DNA of 64,000 bases, from positions 44,892,054 through 44,956,053 of the forward strand of contig NC_056528.1 of NCBI RefSeq assembly GCF_019175285.1, written 5' to 3'. The notes under the pieces were generated by a model that saw nothing but the letters and a program-made list of their open reading frames with translations, made no database searches and was not told the DNA's origin. Below, piece after piece: positions 43,543 through 53,900 of this stretch. Made by a program: the position numbers and the translations under genes. Source of the stretch: Sceloporus undulatus. Taxonomy: Eukaryota; Chordata; Lepidosauria; Squamata; Phrynosomatidae. Position 1 is the stretch's first letter, and every line of letters starts with the position of its first letter.

Positions 43543-44156
43543 CCGTATTTTCCGGCGTATAAGACAACTGACGACCCCCAACTTTTCTGCTTAAAATATT
43601 GAATTTGGAGTATACTCGCTGTATAAGACTACCCCTCTTCCAACACACACCAAATAAATTTTTTTAAAAAAATCAGATTTGATTTCAATATGGTAATTTT
43701 AATTCAGATGCTTATGACATGCAGGTACTTAGAAGGAAAACTTGTTGTATACAAAGCCTGCTTGGATTGATCAGCTCTCCCTGTCTGCCCAGCCCTCCGT
43801 CTCCAAGACTATCAGAGCGGTAGTGCAAACACTGATCTTTTTTCCATACCCCTGGCATCCTGAACGCCTGCAGCTTGTTCCACCCTTCACTTACACCTTC
43901 CCGGTGAGGTGCCCCCTCACCTTGTCATCAGAACCGCGTTGTCACTTCTTTCCACAAATCCTGATGAGTGGATTTTCTTCTGCCGTACTTGTACAGCGCT
44001 GCCCTTGCTGCTTTCATATGGGTGACCGCAGATTCTCCAGTCCGGCTCAGAAGTTTCAGCATCTGCCCTAAAAGACGACACCCAGCATATAAGACTCCCG
44101 ACTTCTGAGAAGATTTTCCTAGGGTAAAAAGTAGTCTTATATGCCAGAAAATACAG
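43543..44156. mobile_element. Tc1/mariner-type MITE, 614 bp
   Basis: TA at both sides. Terminal repeats CCGTATTTTCCGGCGTATAA and (reverse complement) CTGTATTTTCTGGCATATAA agree at nearly all positions. No transposase coding is visible, so it is non-autonomous. Confidence 0.8.
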
Positions 44157-44766
44157 TACTTTATTATTATTTTTAAGTGATAAATAGATTTAACAATTAA
44201 CCAAACCAAACAAAACAAAACAAAAAACTGGAATTCTGATGGTCCTTTTTGCACACTGTACTTCATATCTTCAATGTGAATCACTTGATTCTCCATTAGC
44301 GTTGATGACGCAAGTGTATAAATTGGACATTCACCGCTCTGTTCACCTGCTGTTTGATTTGATGTGCTCTATTGTTGACTTTGAGTTGTTTCTGTCTGGA
44401 AGGTGCAGTGTGGCTGGTGTATCTTGCTTGGAGTGGGGGTGCTTCTCCCACTTCTGTGGAGTGCCAAGGCAAAAAAGAAGATTCATCCTTTCGATAGTGT
44501 AGTTTTTTCCCTGTCAATATTCATGGTGGGCGCAGTTATTACAGGAAATTTAATTTCCTCCTTTTTTTTCTTCTGCTTTGTTGGTAACGCTGATGTAAGC
44601 TTTGGCAAAAAAGAATTCTCCATTTGCTCTTTGTCTGTTGACTTTGGCACTTCTGGGGCCTCGTCTTGCTCTTCAATCGGTGTGCTGTTCTCTGAAGGCT
44701 GCTCCTGCCTCATGGCGTCCCAGGGACCCCTGCAGTCAAGGCCCTCCCTGGGGCCGTCTTGTATCA

Positions 44767-45160
44767 TAATAATAATAATAATAATTTTTATTTATATATA
44801 TCCCGCCTCTCCCTGCAGATCGAGGCGGAAGAACAACACAAATATAAAATTACAAGTAGTTAAAATACATTCTCATTATGCAAAACACAAAAAACAAACA
44901 AAAAACCCTTAAAAACAGTAAAAAACCTGTACATGTGCAATATCATATCCAATTCCTCATCGATGTTCCAAGTAGAGTATCATCTTACGCTGTTATAGCA
45001 GGTCTGGGGGATAGGCTCGCCGGAAGAGATCCGTCTTAATTGCCTTCTTAAAGGCATCTAAGGTGGTATAAGACGGATCCTCCTCCGGCAATCCATACTT
45101 TAGAATGTTCTTTTCTAATTCAGGCCTCCAGAGTGAAAACATTCTAAGTTGTACCCAATA
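44767..45160 (-). mobile_element. LINE 3' end (L2/CR1-like), reverse
   Basis: On the - strand: reverse-transcriptase tail-like AIKTDLFRRAYPPDLL, then a 3' UTR ending GGCGGGATATATATAAATAA and a (TTA)n tail, seen on + as (AAT)n at 44767-44787. Confidence 0.7.
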
Positions 45161-45599
45161 AAGCTGTTTTGTGAACCAACAAAAAAAGTAGTTTGGCAGG
45201 AGTTGTTGTCATCATTCTTGAAATTCTTTGAATGCTTACTTAGGTGTACATTATTCCTGTTGAATTATGTGGGATTTATCTCTGGGTTAAATATGGGTGA
45301 GCTGTATGTGGTATTTTTGACACTGAATTTTGGTGAACTAAAAACAGTTGCACACCTGGTTGTGATGTGTTAAAGTGAAAGCCACAGCAATTGACATGTT
45401 TTGACTTCTAGCTAGCATTAACCAAATCTGGTTAAACCTTGCTTTCCTAGTACATTGCTCCATATGTACCCAACTATAAGTCAACATCATGTATGAGTCA
45501 GGTTTTGGGGCCAAAATTAGGCCCGTTCCTAATGGGCAAAAAGTACGCGCTCTGCATGTACTAGGGTTAGAAAGGGACGTCACTTCCTGATGCCCCTAA

Positions 45600-45800
45600 C
45601 CCTGCCGTCGCTGAGTGTCCTTGGGGCTTGAAGCCCCAAGGACACCCCTTTCCAGGCCGCAGGGAAGCGGCCTTTTGCCGTTTCCCCGCAGCTTGGAAAG
45701 CAGAGGATCGGGGCCTCAGAGGCTGCCGTTGTGGCAGCTGAGGCCCCGATCCGGCAGGGAAAGGGCCAGTTACAGGCCGCCCCAAATGGGCAGTCTGTAA
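45600..45800. repeat. GC-rich palindrome cluster
   Basis: Perfect hairpin 45615-45645 (15-bp arms, one central base; arm GTGTCCTTGGGGCTT) and a second with 14-bp arms GATCGGGGCCTCAG at 45706-45719 and 45738-45751. It ends GGCAGTCTGTAACG, close to the MITE end seen at 10915. Probably a MITE inside another MITE. Confidence 0.75.
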
Positions 45801-47110
45801 CGCACCTTAGGGATTTTTATATGACCTGTGGATAAGTCAAGAGTAAAACTTAGGGTTTCAGTATCCTTCCTCCCCCTCTGCAGCCCAGCTGTCCATTTGG
45901 AAGACAACTGGGCTGGGGATGAGAAGGAAAGGCAAGTATTTGCCACCCAAGCCTCTTCTCGTTCATACAGAGTAGTGTGTTTGATATCTAATCAGAAAAG
46001 ATATGTTATCTCAAGGGCAACTAAGGCCAATGCTAAACACAAGGAATGCTTGAACATCTCCAGAGCATGAAACTGAACTCCAGGAGCATGGAAACTGAAC
46101 AATCATCAATGAGTCTCCTAAGCAATGCTAAGTACTAAATTATTACTCAAATTATCTTACAGTATCAGAAACCCTTCAAACTACTATTTAGGCATGTCCA
46201 AAGGTTTAAGAATGCTAAAGAAATTTTATCTATATTAGGTCACAGCCTGATTGTGAAAGAGGCCTCAATGGCTTGTGCAGGATATGGAGGACACAGTTTG
46301 AAAAATAAACCAAGTAAACACCTGGATGAAGTTTTTGTTTCTTCAGTCTGCTCTGTGTTTTGAAAAACAATAAATGAATGAAGCAGATGCACTGGGCTAT
46401 TTTGTGAATATAAGTAATTTTCTGCATAAATACAAAATATGAGTGACCTCTTATTTATTTTGGCTAAGTAATCTACTCACTGACAAAACAGTCTCTTTTT
46501 TCAACACACCTTGCTTTTACAATAGCTAATGACACAAAGAATGTTGAGAATGCAACTGAATTTATATGTACTGTACATAAAACTAATATGAATCTAAACA
46601 TATCTATTTTGAACACTATTCCATAATTTTCTTGGTGTTCAACTCCATGTAAATGTATATAAATAAGAAACCTGAGGTGCAGGTTTACAAGAAAATGAAA
46701 ACATCAGGGAAGTTTCATGCTGAAATGGATGCATTCTCCACCTTTGCATAACACATGCATAAGTGATGTTTGACGTGTGCTCAATTGTGTTGCTAGTACC
46801 CCTCTGAAGAGAAATGGGAGCACAAGTGCCGTGGTTGAATTATAACTATTATTTCAGTCAATAAAGCTATCATGTATTATCTTGCTTTGTACTTACTGGC
46901 CTTGCTCCAAACCATTGCTAGTGCTTGTGCTCAGTGTTGTTGTCCTTTTCCACACCACTCTCCCAGCTTACATGATCAGATCTCTGTCAGACTGTAACCA
47001 CTGAAGTTGAATCCTCTCATTGCAGGTTGCAAGAAACCTTGTGTTAATATGCACACAAACAGATTAGACTCTTGGTACTGGGGGAACTGCATTTAGTCTT
47101 CCCTATGGAT

Positions 47111-47112
<2 letters not shown>

Positions 47113-47147
<35 letters not shown>

Positions 47148-47148
47148 A
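47113..47148. repeat. (TCA)n microsatellite
   Basis: About 12 perfect units. Confidence 0.95.
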
Positions 47149-47309
47149 TAGCTACACATTACTAGAACATTCATTTAAAATTAACTAATGATGAATTTTA
47201 AAAAATAATTCCAAACTAATGAGTTGATAAAAGTAGCTTTCTTTAGTGTGACAAGACAGCTACTTTCAGCATTCAGGGATAGCTGTGTTGGCCATTTAAC
47301 ATATCCAAA

Positions 47310-47425
47310 CAAAAATCCATCAGGGATACCTTTATTGGCCGATCAAAATGCACAATATACTTGTAGCAAGCTTTTGAAGCTCCATGGGCTTCTTCATCAG
47401 GCAAAATGTTACAAACCAAATAGAA
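47310..47425 (-). repeat. Unclassified dispersed repeat
   Basis: ATACCTTTATTGGCCGATCA and AGCTTTTGAAGCTCCATGGG; same family as 24085-24260. Confidence 0.6.
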
Positions 47426-47614
47426 CTTGTGAGTTCTGTCTACTTTGCAGTAAGCATCACCACTGCAACCCCTGTTCAATAACTGATAATTCAATCAATA
47501 ACAACGGTTCAATCAAAGATAACAAAGAGGAAGACCCAACCAGGAATAGACCCACTGAATCAATTTTGGGTCAAATAAATCAGGCCTGTCAGTTCAGTTG
47601 GTCTACTTTGGCCG

Positions 47615-47850
47615 GAGCTAGCTTGGCATAGTGGTTTGAGTGCTGGACTATGACTCAGGAGACTATGGTTCAATTCCCACTCGATCACGAAACCCACTGG
47701 GTGACCTTGGGCAAGTCACATGCTCTCAGCCTTAAGGAAAGGCAACGGCAAACCTCCCCTGAACAAATCTTGCCAAGAAAACCCCATGATAGGTTCAACT
47801 TAGTGTCACCTTAAGTTGGAAATGACTTGAAGGCACACAACAGCAGCAGC
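47615..47850 (+). mobile_element. tRNA-derived SINE
   Basis: Full-length copy from AGCTTGGCATAGTGGTTTGA to ACACAACAGCAGCAGC, with B-box GGTTCAATTCC. Confidence 0.8.
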
Positions 47851-48074
47851 AAGCCAATCTCAAAGAGCTTGTTCATAGGCGAGTCCACTTCTCACCTGAG
47901 TCTCCAAGGTTAGATTAAGCAATCCTAACCGTCTCCACTGTCACTGCAATTTGAAGTAGATTCTCAAGAATAATGGTCTAGACATCAAACTAAGTATTTC
48001 TTTGTACATGGTAAATGAAAAATACATACCTCTGGGCTGGCACTAACAAGGAATGTAAACTTCTGCATTAAGTT

Positions 48075-49731
48075 TGGAGTGCAAGAGATGCTTTTTATTG
48101 TATGCTCATTACAATGAGTAACACATTTTGAAATAATAATCCCACATAACAGTGACAATCTTATTTTACAGCGTGTACATCATTTTTTACAGCCACATAG
48201 AACACAAGTCGTTTTCTAAGGTTTCCCAAAGTTAACTTTCTGAAATTTAGAAATATTAAAAAAAAAAATTATTCTCAAGGAACTGATTCTCATCTGGTGC
48301 AAAAACAAAGTATGAACATTATCCGAAACACAAAGCCACAATATAGTAGCATGAAGTAAAGTTACAATTTATCATGTGAACAGCTGTGTGCAAACATGAA
48401 GCAACTTAAAAAAAAGTTTAAAAAAGGACACATTATATGCATAACATTTATGAACAGTTCTTTAATTATTAAATAGCCCTAGACCAGCTTGTTATATTAA
48501 GCGCCATTTTGATTTGCAGCATGCTAACACAAAGCATTGTTTAAAGGGATGCATATTTCAAATGTATACACTGTAAACTGAAGACCCACCTCCAAACCTC
48601 TAGTGGCAGCATATTGTTCTGGTTAAATACTGCATATATAACTTTCTTACAGATTGAGAATGCATGTTCATAGAATGGTATACATTTTGTATGAATTGAT
48701 TAAAAGGTGCAATTTTCATGTCTATACTGATTTTTTTAAAATTTGCAATTAAGGACCTGTGCTCCTCCTTTGCCAGGAACACTAGTCCTACAGATTCTCT
48801 AGGCATGATTGTGTTCTTTCTATCTTGAGACTTTTTGTTTTGTAAAAAAGGAAGATAGTAAAGAAACAAGAAAAAGAACAGTGCCAAGTCTTAGCACCAA
48901 CAGCTGCATTCATCCATTTTCTTCTTTCTTAAAATAATAATTAGAACGGCCAAAAGATACTTCCTGTCATATGTGCCATATTGAACATTCAACTGCAGAT
49001 TCAGATAAAAAGGGAAATTATATATACACACGTCTTTAACCTTAGCACCGAACAACACTTTTTGAGCTCAAAAACATAATGCTGTATTTGTAACACCATA
49101 TCCTGCAATAAAATAGGTTAGCAGCTCTGAAAAAAATTATCCATCGAACCTATATAAATGGAGACAAAGATTCCTGCTGAAAAGTATGTTTGCTTTAAAA
49201 ACAAACACACAAAAGAGGTCTAGGTCTCATAATGTGACCAAGTCTGAACACTTTTTCTCAGGACAATGACAAATGTAATGATGATTTGATTTCTATGTAG
49301 TATCACTGTTCAAAAACTGCATATGGAAGACCTGCCTTAGCAAATCTTTTTAAAGAATTTCCGTCCCTGGTTTTTCATTAAGCAGATAAAATGGCGTCAT
49401 TGATAAAGGGCTATGATAACTTCCTTAGTATTTTCTTTAGCTTAATAATGTATAATACTTTAAACAGAAGACATTCAAGGTCTCATTCTGCAGCTTCCCA
49501 GACATTCGTTCCTCTCTGTATTTTATAGTGTTCTTTAGGTTCTGATGAGCAACAATCATAGGGCTATGAGCTCCTCTGTCAACCCTAATACTTTTTAAGA
49601 CTTTTAATACAAAGAATGTAAAGTTATGATTTAATATCAAGCTTTGAAACCAGGAGAAACAGTTCATGAGAGTTTACTTCCCCAATTAGCATATCACAGT
49701 TTCTAAATTGTTTTCTTCCACAGCTCATATG
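48075..49731 (-). other. ZNF711: ZNF711 3' UTR with candidate poly(A) signal
   Basis: From the stop codon downstream on the - strand lies about 1.65 kb of AT-rich sequence free of recognisable repeats. An AATAAA on the - strand lies at 48094-48099, followed by CA-containing sequence around 48070-48080. No better hexamer was seen closer to the stop. The end is inferred from the signal and the lack of repeats. Confidence 0.6.
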
Positions 49732-50909
49732 TTACATTAGAGCTTCTTTGTGGTGCCGCATTATATGCTGGTTTTTCTCTGATGGTCTACGGAATCCCTT
49801 TTTGCAATACTCACACCTGTGGGGATAGTCTTTTGTGTGTATTGATATGACATGCCGCTTGAAGCCTGATGCATCTGTAGTGCTATACTCACAATACTGG
49901 CACTGATAGACTTTCCTTCCACTGTGGGTCTTCATGTGCTTCTTCAGTTCTATTTGTTGCCTAAATCCTCTCTTGCATCGTTTGCATTTAAAAGGCAGGT
50001 CCTTGGTATGAACTGAGAGGATATGCCCACTAAGTACAAAAGGATCTGAAGTTTTAAAGTCACAGTGCCTACATTGATGTATCTTTTTACCTTTATGACT
50101 TTCATTGTGCTTTTTGAGCTCTGATGGACGGTGGAAGCCTTTTTCACATACCTCACATTTGTGAGGAAAGTCTTTTGTGTGAACAGATATTACGTGCCGT
50201 TTCAGATCACTTGTGTTGGTGCTCTTGTGGTCACATTGTGGGCACGGGTGGGTCTTATGCCCTTGAAACAATTCCAGGTGCTCCAGCAGGTCTTTCTCCT
50301 CTGAGAACGCCTGAGGACAATGTTCACATTTAAAGGGCAGATCAGTACCATGCTTGCTTTTGATGTGTGTCTTCAGATTGGACGGATCAGCACAACGGAA
50401 GACACAATGCTGGCACTGGTAAGGCTTCTCCCCTGTATGGGTTCTCATATGCTTTTTGAGCTCAGAAGGGTGGCGGAATCCTTTCCCACACTCAACACAA
50501 ACATGAGGGAAGTTCTTGCTGTGAGCTGCAAGCAAGTGTCTATTAAGCAGTCCTTGCTCTGCAGATTCAAAGTCACAATACTTGCACTTGTGTGATTTAG
50601 TTTCCTTATCCCTTAAAATCAGTTTATTTGAACTGAGTGGGCTTGCTTCTCTGTATCGCCTTGTGTACTCTGTGAATTCATGAGTTTTGTCAACTTTGTT
50701 GATAAGCTTATGGCTTTCCAGGTGATTGTGAAAGCTTACTTTCTTATTAGTTGTAAAATCACAGTCTGTACACTGGTATTTCTTCTTAATCATATGATCT
50801 GGGTGGTTTTTCATATGTCTTTTCAAGAATCCTCTGGATTTAAATTTTTTCCCACATATATGACAAGGATAGACTGTTAAGGGCTGTCCATCGGGACCTA
50901 TTATAACAG
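49732..50909 (-). CDS. ZNF711: ZNF711 last coding exon, 12 zinc fingers
   Basis: A 1178-nt exon after the acceptor aaatcag. It starts with (A)[12 protein letters not shown] and codes for 12 C2H2 fingers, the DNA-binding domain. Fingers begin YPCHIC, YQCTDC, HKCKYC, HVCVEC, YQCQHC, FKCEHC, HPCPQC, HKCEVC, HQCRHC, FKCKRC, YQCQYC and HRCEYC. Between fingers 2 and 3 is a segment with no cysteine pair ([20 protein letters not shown]), where ZFX has a complete finger. The protein ends RHHKEALM before TAA. Residues read upstream of the acceptor in the same frame are intronic. Confidence 0.96.
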
Positions 50910-53900
50910 CTGATTTCAAATAAACAGAAAACATAATGAAACCGATCATACACAAACATAAAAAGATTCTGACGTCAAGCACAATGTACTTTTTAAGAAG
51001 TAAATTGTCCAATAGGTTAAATAGTCAGGAGTGTGATCCTGTTTAACAAAATGTTAATGCTAAAAGAACTACTTTTATTTATTTTCAAACTAGATATCCT
51101 CAGAAGAGATGTGTCTGCATGTACATACTGGTACATTTTTCATTTTTGTTACCTCTGCTTAGAGAATAAGTCAATTCATAACACCACCAAAAATAATTCA
51201 TTAACTTAAAAATTATATAAAAATACCCCAAATTGTGCACACAAACAGATTGCTGTTTAATATGGGTGGCAATATTAAATGGCTATTTTTAAAATTCAAT
51301 GTGTATATATACACACAGACATATAAAAGTTCTCATGGTAATAAATCACCTGTATTCTACTTTTACAACAGAATGGGCAAAATGTGGCCCATCCCCCATT
51401 TTAATGTATATAAATATTTAGGTGCATACACTTTCTACAGGCCTTGGGCTGTAATTTCTCCAGATTTATATCCTCCAGGCTGTTTTGAACAGAGGGCCTT
51501 TTGAAAACAAGAGATTACTTTTTCTCACTGTCTGGGAAACAAAGTCATCTTCCTCATTTCAAGCAACAAAATTGCCCCCCCCTAAAGCCCAGAGGATATG
51601 GGAGACTTTTTCAGTTAAAACATTGTTTTTAAAATCAGTTCTCTTAAAAATATCTTAAAAACTGAGATGAAGTAGGTGCAATGCTCCCAGACCGTGTGTG
51701 TTTATGTGCGTGTGTAGCCCTCAGAACTGTTACCCCTTCCCAATTCATAAACAGATACAATTTATTTTTCTAATAACTAGTTAAATGTTTCTAGTTTTCT
51801 GAGAAATGACAAAATCTTTATCTATCTGCTTTAAGCCTTAAGCAATGCTAACTTGACCAGAATAGTAGAGTCATACAAATTATTTCCCCAGTCTTCTACA
51901 ATAAGCACATTTTCTGGTCTTTGGCATAAAGGATTATATCTTTTATTGTAACAGAAAATTCCAAACAAATTCTCAATACATACTGGTTGCCAAAATAGTT
52001 TGTTCTCTTTATATATATATATATAACGTACAATTTGACAGGCCTTCCATCAGTAAGTGCTTTTTTGTGAACGTCCAACATATTGGATCATTAGCTTGAA
52101 AATTCATAACTACACTGATGTAGGTAGTCCCTCCATTAATGAAAATCACAACTATTGTAGACCACCATTGTATTCACTGTTGTTGTGGCCTACTCATCTT
52201 CTTCTAATGGACCTCTCTGTACTTAGCTAGCCTGCATCTCAGATAGTGGATGTGCAGCCTATCAGACATGAAGTCTACATGCAATTCCTGAAGGCTTACC
52301 CGCTTGGCAGATCTTGCCACAGCTTGTACTCCACTGGCATAATTCTAAAATTATGCAACAATGAGGTGGCAGAGTAAGACTTTGTGGAGTATTGGATCAC
52401 TGCTAGTATTAAATTACAAGTTCTGTTTAAGAAGCTTATGTATTCTAGCAGGTCCTGATATTAATTTTTTGTGATGGCTATTATTGGTGTAAAAAACAGA
52501 AATGGGTAATCTTCTACCAATTTCCCATCTACCAGGTCTCCTAGTATGCTAACAAAACAAGAACGTAGCAACCTCAGATATACAAAATGGAATTATAAGA
52601 AAATGAGAAAGTAACACTTAACACACCTAATAAAATAACTTTTCAAAATCTTGTTCGAGTTTTCTTTTACAAAACGCTCAAAACCTGAAGCGTATGGGAA
52701 TAGATGCTAACTAAAAACTAGCCAAAAAAGATGTTTTACCTGTTTGCCACTGCCTTGCTTCCCCTCTTCTCCTTCTCCTGGCCTTCTGCTTAAGCAGTCT
52801 GTTTGTGCTAATGCTATCACAGATTTGCAGGTATTGAGTTGCATTACCATTTTTGTTTTCTAATCTTGCTTCCAAGTTGGTTCCTGATATGAAAAACACT
52901 CATCACAGTGTTGCAAGTGACTTCCTTATAAGAGCTTATTTAGAAATATGAAGTTTTTAAAGAAAGGCTCTTGTGTTTGTACTGAGAGTGGTATAAGGGG
53001 ACTCTGCTTCATCCCACGATGCTAGAAGCACTAAAAATAGCTACATATAGTTCTGTTTAATACAACACATGGAAAGCAGCTGCTTTGTTATAATTTCTGT
53101 TTGTCTTATGCACAGTTTGACAGCTAAAAATGAAGGCAAAAATAGTTTGGATGAATGAATGAACAAACATCATCCAGTACAATTTTCATGTACTCATCTC
53201 ACATTTAGGTTATAATCTTATGCACATTTACTTGGAAACAGGTTTCACTGAATTCAGTGGGGTTTAGTTCCAATTAAACATGCTTTAGATGATGGTTCAA
53301 TCTTCTTATGATGGAATAATAATTTATTCCAGCATTAGCAGTGGGGGAGAAAGGCAGAAACAATTGGTATGAGAGACCTTGATCCACAACTCTCTGTTGT
53401 AATGCAATTCTCCCAGCTTTCCAACTAGTGAAGAATTGTAAGGTGGTTTCTTTTGGTAATATGCAAGCTGTGAACAGACCTACAGTACTGGGACTGATCA
53501 AAGTGTTTTTCCTTCTAAATTTCATTATATGTTAGGTACCAGCTTGCACTTAAAATGTTCTCCTGAATCTAAAATTCATATACAGATCTTTATTACATTT
53601 AAATAGTTAAAAAACATATTTACATTAGCAATCATTCTTCATCTACTCACCTGGTGTTTGACAGTCTTCATACCTCTTTGGTAATCTTCTATCATCTCCT
53701 AGAGAAAATGGCAATTCAACAAAATAGTTCAAAATTAGCAACAGCATGAAATTCTGAAAAAGTCTACCACCACCACCACCCAAAATAACCAAAAAAAAAA
53801 AAAATGTTCGGCTATTGAAAATGTTTTAAGTGATTATCAAACAGTTTTTCATAAACACTTTCTAAGATATGCAAAGGCAAAGGGAACTTTAAAAATTCAT

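Larger units (their letters stand above)
41716..48074. other. Intergenic stretch between convergent POF1B and ZNF711
   Basis: About 6.3 kb that includes the unresolved POF1B 3' UTR. It holds a CR1 end fragment (42481-42555), a 614-bp Tc1/mariner-type MITE (43543-44156), an unassigned segment with Lys/Glu-rich open frames on the - strand (44240-44767), an L2/CR1-like LINE 3' end (44767-45160), a palindrome-rich GC block (45600-45800), a TCA microsatellite, an unclassified repeat (47310-47425) and a SINE (47615-47850). I see no conserved gene here. Confidence 0.7.

Noticed and set aside
44403-44912. 169-codon + strand frame with a hydrophobic start
   Set aside because: It ends in an Ile run made by the AAT microsatellite and in LINE sequence; no family recognised on this strand.
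50124-50880. Three + strand frames over the zinc-finger exon
   Set aside because: They are antisense shadows of the ZNF711 fingers.
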